Shown one piece after another: positions 24,667-33,437 of a stretch of 43,760 bases of DNA; position 1 is the first letter of the stretch, and each line of letters begins with the position of its first letter. Position numbers and translations under genes: made by a program. Below the pieces are notes generated by a model, which worked only from the letters and a program-made list of their open reading frames with translations, ran no database searches and had not been told where the DNA came from. The stretch is from Bradyrhizobium sp. JYMT SZCCT0428. Its GTDB lineage: Bacteria; Pseudomonadota; Alphaproteobacteria; Rhizobiales; Xanthobacteraceae. The stretch lies in contig NZ_JAFCLS010000058.1 of NCBI RefSeq assembly GCF_018131075.1, forward strand, positions 1-43,760, in the 5' to 3' direction.

Positions 24667-25650
24667 TTACTCGACCACCTTGTCGGCACGAAGTAAAAAC
24701 GCTTCGGAAATGTTAAGGCCGAGCGCTTTGGCCGTTCTCAAATTCACGAACAACTCAAACCGTGTGGGTTGCTGCACGGGAAGTTCTCCGGGATTTGCTC
24801 CTTTGAGCACAGGCTCGAGGTAACGCGACGCCTGGCGGACCATTTCCCCAACATTGGGTCCATAGGATATCAAGCCGCCGGCCTGTACCCATGCACCCCA
24901 TCCAGCTACCATCGGAAGATGATGCCGGTTAGCGAACTCGACGATCCTTGGCGCGTTGGCATCCGTGTGCCGCGAGGAAACGACATAGAGACTGTCGATG
25001 TCGGCTTTCCTCGCCGTTTCAAGTGTCCGGTCAAGCTCGGAGGGATCGCGGATGTCGACCGGCATGAGTTGGAGATCCAGCGACTTTGCTGCGCGCTCTG
25101 CCACCGGCAGCTCGTTGTCGCCGTGGCCTGGATCGCGGACGAGTGCAACCCGCGCAATCCGGGGAGCCGCCTCCTTGAGGATTTCGAGCCGCTTGGCTGC
25201 GAGATGGTCCGACAAAAATGTGACGCCGGTCGCATTCCCTCCAGGCCTTGCCAAACTCCTGGCAATGCCGAGTTGAACCGGATCGGCACTCATGGCGTAG
25301 ATGATGGGAATAGACTGCGTCGCCTTCGTAACATGTGGCACAACGTCGCCACCTAGAGCAACTATGACAGCGGGCTTGCTGTCGACCAGCTCCGCGGCGA
25401 GTGCGGGAAGTCGCTCCGCCCGCCCCTGAGCATGCCGGTACTCGATGGTGAGGTTTTGGCCGTCGACATAGCCGGCCTGCCGGAGGCCCTCGAGAAGTGC
25501 TTGTGTATTCGGATTGCGCTCTAGCGAGCCGTAGATCAGCACGCCAATGCGCGGGCGGCTCGCCGCCGGCTGTTGCGCATTTGTGCGCAGCGAAAATGAC
25601 GACAAAGCACCAGTGGCCGCTACTCCTGCGATGAAAACTCGTCGCAGCAT
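24667..25650 (-). CDS. ABC-type substrate-binding protein (ABC_sub_bind), intact
   Basis: A 327-residue periplasmic binding protein. It has a signal peptide (MLRRVFIAGVAATGALSS), then RIGVLIYGSLERN, VDGQNLTIEYRHAQGRAERL, the motif LARPGGNATGVTFLS and the end FVNLRTAKALGLNISE, LLRADKVVE. The product should bind a small solute for an ABC importer of the TrpXYZ-like group; no transporter partner genes are close. The ATG at 25650 has GGAG 7 nt upstream, whereas the earlier ATG at 25668 has none. Of the seven loci of this family in the window only three are intact. Confidence 0.92.
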   Translation of the reverse strand: MLRRVFIAGVAATGALSSFSLRTNAQQPAASRPRIGVLIYGSLERNPNTQALLEGLRQAGYVDGQNLTIEYRHAQGRAERLPALAAELVDSKPAVIVALGGDVVPHVTKATQSIPIIYAMSADPVQLGIARSLARPGGNATGVTFLSDHLAAKRLEILKEAAPRIARVALVRDPGHGDNELPVAERAAKSLDLQLMPVDIRDPSELDRTLETARKADIDSLYVVSSRHTDANAPRIVEFANRHHLPMVAGWGAWVQAGGLISYGPNVGEMVRQASRYLEPVLKGANPGELPVQQPTRFELFVNLRTAKALGLNISEAFLLRADKVVE

Positions 25651-26082
25651 ATCGCGTCTCCATGCCATGGACGGTGACAGCGTACACTAAGTGGTGCCAG
25701 AATCTAACATATTGCAAGCAACACCGCGCCGACGCCGTCATGGCAGCACGGCCGATGCGGTTCAAAATGCCCGGTGGCGCGGCCGCCTGTAACATGCAGC
25801 TAGACACCCGACGACGACCGACCTGCGATTTACCGGATTTGGGAGCAACTCGCTTATACGGAGCTCAACCTGCGCAGTGGTCGCTCCGGAAGATTGGCCG
25901 GCCTTTGACCGGCGATACCTCAAACAAGCTTGGTAGTGTCTCCCTTTTAGAGCTGAGGCGCGTCCGAAGCTGAGGGCTTGCGCTTGTAGGCAGCAAGTTT
26001 GGTTTGGTTTTACCCCGAGGCTCCCCCGCTCACTCAGGGACAAAGACTTGGGCCGGCGGTTGTGACGAGTCGATAGTTGGAG
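25651..26082. other. Region without a recognisable gene
   Basis: Open frames on both strands lack family features or ribosome sites. It is bounded on the right by the dyad at 26083 and the transposase relic, so it may be mobile-element-derived debris. Confidence 0.35.
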
Positions 26083-26103
26083 CTCAACCCTGCATAGGTT
26101 GAG
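26083..26103. promoter_or_regulatory. MerR-type dyad CTCAACC-N7-GGTTGAG
   Basis: A perfect 7-7-7 dyad (CTCAACC, CTGCATA, GGTTGAG). MerR-family operators have this geometry, lying in an over-long spacer between -35 and -10. No MerR-like gene is in the window, and the sequence downstream is a transposase relic, so it is an orphan. A second one is at 36195. Confidence 0.35.
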
Positions 26104-26114
26104 GTGTGCGTTGA

Positions 26115-26438
26115 ATGTTGCCCGTTGAGCTTATCTACATCCGGGAACGCTATGTCTGCAATTGGGGGCGGAGCGGACCTCGCTTATGCGAGCGCCGACT
26201 TCCGAAAATGACCGAGGCTGTGCAGCAGCGCCTTGATTCAAACCCACAAGCCATGCGCCGGCGTCACGAGACAGTCGAGCATCCGTTCGGTACGATGAAG
26301 GCCCGCATGGGAGCGACACACTTCCTCACCAAAACGATCCAAAAGTAGCCGCCGAGATGGCTCTTTCGGTCCTGGCCTATAATCTGGCAAATGAACATCG
26401 TGGCGACCAAGCCGCTGATGACTGCGATCGCGGCCTGA
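26115..26438 (+). pseudogene. C-terminal relic of an IS1182-like transposase
   Basis: The frame gives QRLDSNPQAMRRRHETVEHP, FGTMKARMGATHFLTKT, then stops. After a shift it continues AEMALSVLAYNLA and, after another, MNIVATKPLMTAIAA with stop at 26436-26438. The TVEHPFGT...GATHFLTK and LAYN patterns mark the end of DDE transposases of the IS1182 type. At least two frameshifts and loss of the N-terminal two thirds make it inactive. Terminal repeats of the element were not found. Confidence 0.82.
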
Positions 26439-26580
26439 GACCGAACCGGTCCTGGCTTCTCACCAACTTCCTTAGAAGGGCGTTTTTACACGGCCAAGAC
26501 CCAATGCGGACATTGGACGCATGGACCTCAACCGAAACCTTGTTAGCATAGCCCCGACGTGTCGAGGTTGGGAACCGGCC

Positions 26581-26850
26581 ATGAAGCGACGCGGGTTCAT
26601 CAAGCTAACTGGCGGGGTGGCAGCCTCATGGCCGTTTGTCGGTGGCTTCGCAAGTTACGGGGGTAACCAACGCGCACCTATCGGCGGCTCGCGGGCTATG
26701 CAGATCGGTTGCTGCGCGGCCAAACCTCAAGACCTGCCGATCGAGCGGGTAACCCGATTCGAGTTTATCCTAAATCTCAAGTCCGCCAAAACGATCGGTA
26801 TGGACGTCTCACCAACACTCCTCGCGCGCGCTGACGAGGTGATCGAATAA
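26581..26850 (+). pseudogene. ABC_sub_bind protein with a large in-frame deletion
   Basis: An 89-codon frame joins the typical start (MKRRGFIKLTGGVAASWPF) to the typical end (KPQDLPIERVTRFEFILNLK ... LLARADEVIE) of the binding-protein family. The whole ligand-binding middle, about 230 residues, is missing. The frame stays open through the junction. It could still yield a small exported peptide but cannot bind ligand as the parents do. Most likely a deletion relic. Confidence 0.82.
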
Positions 26851-26900
26851 AACACTGATGTCGCCCATGGCACCTTTCAGACATGACTGCCTATCCTGAG

Positions 26901-26976
26901 AATGTCCGTTCACCGGGGTAGACCAGAAGTCGCAGTGCTCCGGCCAAACCGACGCGAATGACCCAACTGAGACATC
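26901..26976 (+). repeat. Upstream intergenic element, copy 4
   Basis: Plus-strand copy (AATGTCCGTTCACCGGGGTA ... ACGCGAATGACCCAACTGAG), ending about 79 bp before the binding-protein start at 27055 and in the same orientation. Confidence 0.65.
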
Positions 26977-27054
26977 AGACCGCTTGAGCTGTGCGGAGAA
27001 TTGCTTACGCTCGCATTGAGGTCATCGAGGGCGAGATTTGCAATTGGATATGAC

Positions 27055-28031
27055 ATGAAACGACGTGAGTTTATTGGCATTTTTGCTGCAGTGGCGGCAG
27101 CGCGGCCATTTGCTGCCCACGCGCAGCAAGCCACCGCCCGCATTGCGCTGCTTGGCAGCGGCAGTGCCGGATCAAGCGGCGTGTTCGTTGATGCTTTTAA
27201 GGAGGGACTTCGAGAGCACCGGCTGATCGAAGGCCAACACTATGTGCTCGATGCGCGATGGGCCGAAGGAGAATACGCGCGCTTCCCGCAACTGGCGGGG
27301 GAACTCGCGGCGCAGCGTCCAAGGGTGATCATGGCGACGACGATTGCCGCCGTGCGCGCTGCGCAACGTGCGGCGCCCGATATTCCAATCGTCATGACTT
27401 CAATCAACGACCCGGTCGGCGCCGGCTTGGTATCGAGTTTGGGACGGCCTGGCGGTAACACCACTGGCTTGGCAAATATGACGGAGGATCTGACACCGAA
27501 GGTGGTCGATATCCTTCGCCTCGTGGTCCCGAAGGCCGCGCGGATCGCCGTCCTCTACAATCCGGCGAATCCATCCAACACGCCGATGTTGGAACGCATC
27601 GAGGGAACCATCAAAAACTCCGGCGGAGAAATCCACGCCACACCGTTCAGAGGGCCGGCGGAGATCGATGCGACGTTTGCAGATATCGGCAAAGCGAACC
27701 CCAATGCCCTCCTTGTCATCAATGACGCGACGATTATCGATAGAGAGAGCGCATCGCTTCGCTTGCCCTTTTGCATCGCATTCCCGCCTTCTCATCCATC
27801 CCAGAGATGACCGATGCCGGTGGCATTGCCGGCTACGGCACCCCGCGGGCCGACCTTTATCGGCGCTCCGCCTATTACGTGAAGCGAATTTTCGAGGGCG
27901 CGAAACCTGCCGATCTCGCTGTTGAGCAACCGACGCGGATCGAGTTGTCCATCAATATGAGGACCGCAAAGGCCCTTGGCATCACCATTCCAGACACACT
28001 GCTCGCACGGGCGGATCGCGTAATTGAGTGA
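27055..28031 (+). pseudogene. ABC-type substrate-binding protein (ABC_sub_bind), frameshifted
   Basis: The signal peptide (MKRREFIGIFAAVAAARPFA) is followed by RIALLGSGSAGSS, LIEGQHYVLDARWAEGEYAR, LGRPGGNTTGLANM and LVINDATIIDRE. Here the frame breaks at 27741-27750: GATAGAGAGAGCGC has an extra AG compared with the frame that continues IASLALLHRIPAFSSIP, DAGGIAGYGTPRADLYR, IFEGAKPADLAVEQP, ending LLARADRVIE at 28031. A dinucleotide slip in an AG run is the simple explanation. Otherwise full length (about 324 residues). Confidence 0.88.
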
Positions 28032-28267
28032 TCTCGCGGCATCTTCTACGCCAGCTTCGAGCGCGTAGGATCGCGCCCATGTCGGCTCCTGGCCTTTTCG
28101 GACGTCGCGCAATTTGTCGCTCGAGTCCGTGATGCGCACCATAGCGGACATCAGCCCGGATGAGCTGCGCGACATCCGGGTTGTATCGCGCTGCCCTCTA
28201 CATCGGTTACTGGAGGAAAAACAGACTACGCTCGCGCTGTTAGAGACTTCTGAGTCTGCCTGGTCCG

Positions 28268-30058
28268 TCACTCTGGTACTCCGGCTCGACGCCACACTTC
28301 CGCGACCTGGCGTCCAATATCGTAGGGCGCGGCCGGAGAACTTTTCAGCCAACCGCTGACCGTCATGGTCGGCTGCAGCCTCAACAGCTCTTGCACCGTC
28401 TTGCGCGCCTCGTCATGTTGGCCGAGCAGCCATTGCGCGAATGTCATGACGCGCAGCGTCGAGGTGTGCTTGCGATTGGCCTTGAGCGACCGCTGCGCCA
28501 GGTCGAGTGCGCGCTCGTACTTGCCGGCAGCGGCGGCAGCGGTGGCTGCCAGCGAGTCGTAGAAGTAGCGATGCGGATCGAGCGGCGAGAGCGCAAGCGC
28601 GCGCTCGGTATGCTCGACTGCCTGCTCGCCCTCGCTCTTGAAAGCGTGCAGCGTGCCCTTCAAAAGCCAGGCGAACGCGTTGCTCGGATTGGCGGCTAGG
28701 GCGCGCTCGTAGGAATCCTCCGCAACGTCGAACTTCTTCAGGAGGTTGACGTGCACGAACCCGTTGACCGCAAGAGCCAGCGAATTGTCGGGTTCCATGT
28801 CGAGCGCGCGCTTGGTGCACTCCGACGCGAGGTAGGTGTCGCGCTGAGGATCCTCAGACCAGCCCTGCTGGACCCGCAAGACGTGCCAGTTGCCGAGCCA
28901 GGCGACGGGAAGCGGATGACGCACGCCGCGGTCGATCAGCGTTTGAAGGAGGAGATGAGCCTCCTCGAAGTCGGGCAGCGACAGGCGGTGCATCAGGCTG
29001 ACGGCGCCCGTGAGCAGGGTGTAGGCTTTGAGCGTCGGCAGGGGCTGCGTGCGCGAGCGCTGGAGCTCTCGGCTCGTCACCGCCGTGCCGACGCCGGCGA
29101 TCAGCCGGCCGATCAACTCCTGCTCACCACTCACGATGGCGGCGAGACGGTCTTCCAGGCTTTCGACCCACAGAATCCGGCCGGACTTGGTTTCCGCCAA
29201 CTCGACATCGAGCTCGAAACGCCCGTCGCCGACCCAGTAGGCGCCCGACAGCACGTAGTCGGCACCCAGGTGCGCGCCGATCTCCTCCAGCGAGGCGCTG
29301 CGCCCGCTGAAGGCGGTTGTCGACAGGCGCGATACGAGCTTGAGGTCTGACGAATGGGAAAGCCGCCTGATAATCTCCTCGGCGAGGACCTCGCCGATCA
29401 CCCCGTGGTCGTTGCAGACATTGCGGGACGTGAAGGGAATGACGGCGATCGACGGCGCCATCTCGTCGAAGGACAGCGCACATCCCACCCTTGGCTGTGG
29501 CCCCGGCGGGCCGACCCTGTAGGCGCGGACCGCCGTGGGAATGCCCCTGACGTAGCAGTCGCCCAGATCCTCGACTTCGGCGTCGAGGCTGGGCGTCAGG
29601 CCATCCCGCACATGCTGGGACACAACGATTTCGCCCGGCCCGGCCAAGCTCATGAGCCTAGCAGCAAGATTGACGCCGCGGCCGAAGACGTCATTGTCTT
29701 CGACGATGACCTCGCTGACATCCATGCCCGTGCGCAGCATGATCTGGCGGTCTGCCGGCCGACCGGCGTTCGCTCGCCTGCATTCATGTTGAATGGCGAG
29801 AGCGGCGGACACGGCCGATCGAACGTCGGCGAAGTCCAGCAGCATGCCGTCGCCGAGGCCCTTGACGAGCCGTCCGTTGTTCGGCGGAAGTATATCCCGC
29901 TTCACGCGCTCGACGAAGTTGAGCCAATGGGAGATGACGCCCACTTCATCCTGTTCGATAAGACCCACCGACCCGACGATATCCGTGAGCAGGACCGCGC
30001 GCTTTGCCCAAGCAACATGATGGTCTGTCCGAATATCCGTCAGATCGAGTTCCGCCAT
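28268..30058 (-). CDS. Class III adenylate cyclase with TolB-like and TPR regions
   Basis: From the ATG at 30058 the protein has 596 residues. The N-terminal cyclase domain (about 18-185) has the first metal Asp D26 (VLLTDIVGS), RLVKGLGDGMLLDF with the second metal Asp and the base-recognising Lys, and GRGVNLAARL with the transition-state Asn and Arg, so it is probably active in making cAMP. A TolB-like segment (SIAVIPFTSRN, LVSRLSTTAF, VLSGAYWV) and several TPR helices (EPDNSLALAVNG, NPSNAFAWLLKG, SPLDPHRYFY) follow. Architecture fits the many Bradyrhizobium cyclases. An upstream start at 30148 is possible, but MAELDLTD preceded by GGGG fits the family better. No transmembrane segment. Confidence 0.9.
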   Translation of the reverse strand: MAELDLTDIRTDHHVAWAKRAVLLTDIVGSVGLIEQDEVGVISHWLNFVERVKRDILPPNNGRLVKGLGDGMLLDFADVRSAVSAALAIQHECRRANAGRPADRQIMLRTGMDVSEVIVEDNDVFGRGVNLAARLMSLAGPGEIVVSQHVRDGLTPSLDAEVEDLGDCYVRGIPTAVRAYRVGPPGPQPRVGCALSFDEMAPSIAVIPFTSRNVCNDHGVIGEVLAEEIIRRLSHSSDLKLVSRLSTTAFSGRSASLEEIGAHLGADYVLSGAYWVGDGRFELDVELAETKSGRILWVESLEDRLAAIVSGEQELIGRLIAGVGTAVTSRELQRSRTQPLPTLKAYTLLTGAVSLMHRLSLPDFEEAHLLLQTLIDRGVRHPLPVAWLGNWHVLRVQQGWSEDPQRDTYLASECTKRALDMEPDNSLALAVNGFVHVNLLKKFDVAEDSYERALAANPSNAFAWLLKGTLHAFKSEGEQAVEHTERALALSPLDPHRYFYDSLAATAAAAAGKYERALDLAQRSLKANRKHTSTLRVMTFAQWLLGQHDEARKTVQELLRLQPTMTVSGWLKSSPAAPYDIGRQVAEVWRRAGVPE

Positions 30059-30370
30059 TGGGACCCCGCAATCGGATGGCCGAGCTGAGATGGCTCGTGG
30101 AGGAATGATAGTCATAAAGTGGCTGGCCGCAATGGCATGCTCTGACATGATCCGCGAATCACGGACGAGGCGGGCACTAATCCGCCGCCCGCAGAGAGCT
30201 ATCCGTTAGGCCGCCTCTGTTGGCACAAATTGATCACGGTCAAGTGCAATGCAATTACCATGCGGCGAGCCGGAGGAGCGTTCCGGTTTGTGTCAGGGGT
30301 TCCGCTTCGTCTCCTCCGGCCCTGCCTTAATTGGCGTTTCAGTTCAAGCGTGCGTTCGATGTCGCATGCT

Positions 30371-30480
30371 GGCACGAAGCAGAAGAGCCGGGCCGATCTT
30401 GCGATGTCCGTTGACGAGGGTAGACCGGAAGTGGCTCGTCGACCGTCAAACCGATGCAAATGACCCGAAGCGGACGTTCT
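30371..30480 (+). repeat. Upstream intergenic element, copy 5
   Basis: Plus-strand copy nearly identical over about 70 bp to copy 6 (shared CCGGGCCGATCTTGCGATGT ... GTAGACCGGAAGTGGCTCG). It overlaps the 3' end of the convergent GNAT gene and is the only copy without a co-oriented gene downstream. Confidence 0.8.
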
Positions 30481-31027
30481 TGATGCTGCGATCCTCAGGA
30501 GACGCAGGTCGGGCAACTGGATGCCGAAGGTCTGTTTTCATAACATAGTTTTCGTAAGCCTGATCAGCGATCACAAAATGCGTAGAGCCGATCTTATTGA
30601 AGCCATGCCGAAGATAGAAGTCGATTGCTCGGCTATTTTCGGCATTGACCTTCAGCCAAGCGCTTTCGCCCCCATGCCCCCTGCAGTGATCCAAGGCACG
30701 ATGCAACAGCTCGACGCCTCTTCCGTTCGACTGGTGCCTGGGTTGAACATACAGGGTCGTGATTTCCAGCGGTGAACAATTGGCGAGTGAGGGCGTGGCC
30801 GTCGAACAAACTGTCACGAAACCATCAATTCTCTTCCGGTTTTCTGATACCCAGATTGCCAGATTGGGATCGCCGATCGAGTTTCGAAACTTCTGCGCTG
30901 TGAATTCTGAAAGTACATAGTCCGCGAATAGTGGACTAACTCCATCTCGGACGTACGTGTTCAACCAGACTTCTATGCTCAACGCCGCCAAACTAGACGC
31001 GTCTCGTTTTTCAGCCTTCCTGATCAT
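30446..31027 (-). CDS. GNAT family N-acetyltransferase
   Basis: A 193-residue acetyltransferase. The acetyl-CoA-binding segment is seen as LEITTLYVQPRHQSNGRGVE, with the motif A form Q-x-x-G-R-G, then WLKVNAENSRAIDFYLRHGF, typical of RimI-like proteins. It transfers acetyl to an unknown amine in the cytoplasm. The natural domain ends near YVMKTDL; the last 25 or so residues (ending NVRFGSFASV) are encoded by the intergenic repeat copy 5, so the tail was probably acquired when the repeat arrived. Confidence 0.9.
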   Translation of the reverse strand: MIRKAEKRDASSLAALSIEVWLNTYVRDGVSPLFADYVLSEFTAQKFRNSIGDPNLAIWVSENRKRIDGFVTVCSTATPSLANCSPLEITTLYVQPRHQSNGRGVELLHRALDHCRGHGGESAWLKVNAENSRAIDFYLRHGFNKIGSTHFVIADQAYENYVMKTDLRHPVARPASPEDRSIKNVRFGSFASV

Positions 31028-31155
31028 GCCTACTCACATCGTTGCTTCAGGCTTTCACTATCAGCAAGACCTCTATGATAACGGAGCACGTGTGGCAACG
31101 ACGCAAAGGGGCGCGATCGGCACTTCGATTTCAATATTCTTGAGGTCCGTTTTTG

Positions 31156-31261
31156 GGCACGAAACGGACATGCCGGGCCGATCTTGCGATGTCCGTTGAC
31201 GAGGGTAGACCGGAAGTGGCTCGCCGACCGTCAAACCGATCGAATGACCCGGAACGGACAT
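31156..31261 (+). repeat. Upstream intergenic element, copy 6
   Basis: Plus-strand copy, ending 77 bp before the binding-protein start at 31339 and in the same orientation. Together with copy 5 it forms direct repeats flanking the GNAT gene. Confidence 0.8.
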
Positions 31262-31338
31262 GGGGGCCTGACGTCCTAAAGGGTCTCGTAGAAGCACGCC
31301 GAAGCCGGTATTATTCCCGATCCAGCATCGAGGTGGTC

Positions 31339-32310
31339 ATGCACCGTCGTGAATTTCTGGCAGCTCTTGTCGCAACGTCAGTAACGCCACAACACGCGGC
31401 ACAGGCACAGCCGACCCGCCGGACTTACCGTATTGCAGTGGTCGAGCCGACATCGGCGCAGCTCAACACGACCAACCTCGCTGCCTTGCGGCGCGGTTTG
31501 GAAGAACTTGGATACGCCGAGGGGCGCAATCTTGTCTTGGACTATCGGTCTGCAGACGGCAATGCCGCGCTCTACCCCAGCCTTGTTGCCGAAGTGATCG
31601 GCCGTAGTCCCGACCTGATCATCGCCCGCGGCACACCAGCCGCGCTTGCGGTCAAGCGGGCGACACGCACCATTCCTACGGTCATGATTGTCGGCGAGCC
31701 GCTGCTCGTGGTCGACAGCCTCGCGCGACCAGGCGGCAACATCACGGGCTTCAGTGGGGTGCAGCCCGAGCTTGAAACCAAGCGCATGGAATTGCTCAAG
31801 GAGATCGCGCCTTCGACCACTGGCCTCGCTGCGCTCCTGAACATGGGTAATCCCGTCTCCGCGCCACAATTGGAGGAACTTCAAAAAGGCGCGCAGTCCC
31901 GGGGCTGGCGCTTCAGATTGTTCGACGTTCGCAAGCGCGAGGACATCGAGCAAGCCTTTGCTGCGCTCGACAAGAGTTCCGACGCGATCATAGTAGGACT
32001 GGAGGCTCTGACCCAGGCGCACCGCGGTCTGATCGCAGATCTAGCCGCAAAGAGTCGCCTGCCGGCAATCTACGGCGGCCGGGAGTTTATGGAAGCAGGC
32101 GGGCTAATCTTTTATGGGCCAAGTTTCCCCGACGTCTATCGTCGGGTAGCGACGTATGTTGACAAGATCCTGAAAGGGGCAAAGCCCGCCGATTTGCCCG
32201 TCGAGCAGCCAACCAAGTTCGAGATGATGATAAATCTCAAGGCCGCAAGGGCGATTGGTCTCGAAGTGCCGCTCTTTCTCCAGCAACTCGCCGACGAAGT
32301 GATCGACTGA
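31339..32310 (+). CDS. ABC-type substrate-binding protein (ABC_sub_bind), intact
   Basis: A 323-residue periplasmic binding protein: signal peptide (MHRREFLAALVATSVTPQHA, AQA), RIAVVEPTSAQ, YAEGRNLVLDYRSADGN, LARPGGNITGFSGV, AGGLIFYGPSFPDVYRR, ILKGAKPADLPVEQP, ending LQQLADEVID. All family blocks are in one frame. The ATG at 31339 has a GAGGTGG-type site; the frame is open further upstream into repeat copy 6 but without family sequence. No permease or ATPase nearby; ligand unknown. Confidence 0.92.
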   Translation: MHRREFLAALVATSVTPQHAAQAQPTRRTYRIAVVEPTSAQLNTTNLAALRRGLEELGYAEGRNLVLDYRSADGNAALYPSLVAEVIGRSPDLIIARGTPAALAVKRATRTIPTVMIVGEPLLVVDSLARPGGNITGFSGVQPELETKRMELLKEIAPSTTGLAALLNMGNPVSAPQLEELQKGAQSRGWRFRLFDVRKREDIEQAFAALDKSSDAIIVGLEALTQAHRGLIADLAAKSRLPAIYGGREFMEAGGLIFYGPSFPDVYRRVATYVDKILKGAKPADLPVEQPTKFEMMINLKAARAIGLEVPLFLQQLADEVID

Positions 32311-32365
32311 TCTCAAGCGGCGTCTGCATCTGGCGGCACGAACCAGACCAACGGGACCGGTCTGT

Positions 32366-32440
32366 CGATGTCCGTTCTTGAAGGCAAAGCCGACTTCCCG
32401 GTGGCCAACCCGGACTTCTCAGTTTGACCCATTCCAGACG
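32366..32440 (+). repeat. Upstream intergenic element, copy 7
   Basis: Diverged plus-strand copy (CGATGTCCGTTCTTGAAGGC ... AGTTTGACCCATTCCAGACG). It ends about 88 bp before the isochorismatase relic and in the same orientation. Confidence 0.5.
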
Positions 32441-32527
32441 TGGGCGTCGTCGGACGTCGGTCCGGTTTTGGCGAAGGGTATTGATCCTGATAAGCTGCTG
32501 CAATTGATCAGGCCGTCATCACCGAGT

Positions 32528-32999
32528 ATGGTCATGCATAAAGCTGGCATTGCAGACGAGATCCGCGAACGCATTAGGCGCGGCGGCGTCTTTGACCGCC
32601 TAATCCCGCGTCAGACTGCGCATATCGTCATTGATTTGCAGAACGGCTTCATGGGCGAGGGGCAGGTGATGGAAGTGCCGATGGCGCACCATTGTTCCCA
32701 ATGTCAACCGCATCAGCGCCGCCCTTCGCGCTGCAGGTGGGACAGTGGTCTTTACCCAGCATACAGTGGATGACGAGGCGATCCGCACGTGGTCAGTCTT
32801 CTTTGAGTACTTCTGCGGACGTAAACGTCGTACGAGTTACGTCGAGGCATTCACCGCTGGCAGCCAAGGGCATGCCCTGTGGCCTGAACTGGACGTCGCT
32901 CATGAAGATCTAATCATCCTCAAGAGCCGTTTCGGCGCTTTTGCACCGGGCTCCTCCGATCTACACGTCCGCTTTTACAGGCGACGGCGTTTGCCTTGA
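32528..32999 (+). pseudogene. Isochorismatase-like cysteine hydrolase, frameshifted and truncated
   Basis: The frame from ATG 32528 reads ERIRRGGVFDRLIPRQTAHI, VIDLQNGFMGEG (with the catalytic Asp). Near 32680 two bases are missing, and the continuation VPNVNRISAALRAAGGTVVF, FTQHTVDDEA, LKSRFGAFAPGSSDLH (with the catalytic Lys) is in another frame. After DLH the homology stops, so the half with the nucleophilic Cys is absent. It is therefore inactive. The sequence after the break belongs to another protein; see the next entry. Confidence 0.85.
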
Positions 33000-33108
33000 C
33001 TATCGAAATTATGAAGGCGACCCAGTGCGTGTGTTGTTCCGGTTCACGCCTTCTGGCGAGATACTCCACACCGAGTGTGTGGCGATCAGTCAACGCAGTG
33101 CCGCCTGA
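32968..33108 (+). pseudogene. C-terminal fragment of an unknown protein joined to the isochorismatase relic
   Basis: In a frame different from the relic before it, about 44 codons read DYRNYEGDPVRVLFRFTPSG, EILHTECVAISQRSAA and stop. It looks like a coherent beta-rich C-terminus, but there is no start codon, and the left limit is approximate. I do not recognise the family. Confidence 0.35.
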
Positions 33109-33437
33109 TCCTCGAAGCATCCGTCGCGCGCATTAAACGGGAGGAGGACGCTGCGAAACACCATCGAATCCGCAGGTGCGACGTTCGGCTCGAACCATCC
33201 CAGCCGGCGGCACCGCGCCACCTCGCGGCGCACGGATCAGCTGCATTTATGGAAGGGTGACGAGCGGTGGACCTTGATGAGCATTCAGCAATCGGCTGCC
33301 TTGATCCAGACCCAAGCCCGCGCAAAGACCGGAAAATCGTTCCGCACGTGGTGTATAAAATTGAACACTGGGTTCCATTGAGAAGTTCCCGCATCCACGA
33401 CCGCCAACCGGCGCGAGCATGGGTGCCGGCGCGCTCG
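33109..33437. other. Region without a recognisable gene
   Basis: An open frame on the plus strand (LWKGDERWTLMSIQQSAALI) looks weakly protein-like but has no start or known family. Nothing else noted. Confidence 0.3.

Noticed and set aside
28365..30088. Long plus-strand open frames opposite the adenylate cyclase
   Set aside because: Shadows of a GC-rich gene with clear cyclase and TPR motifs on the minus strand.
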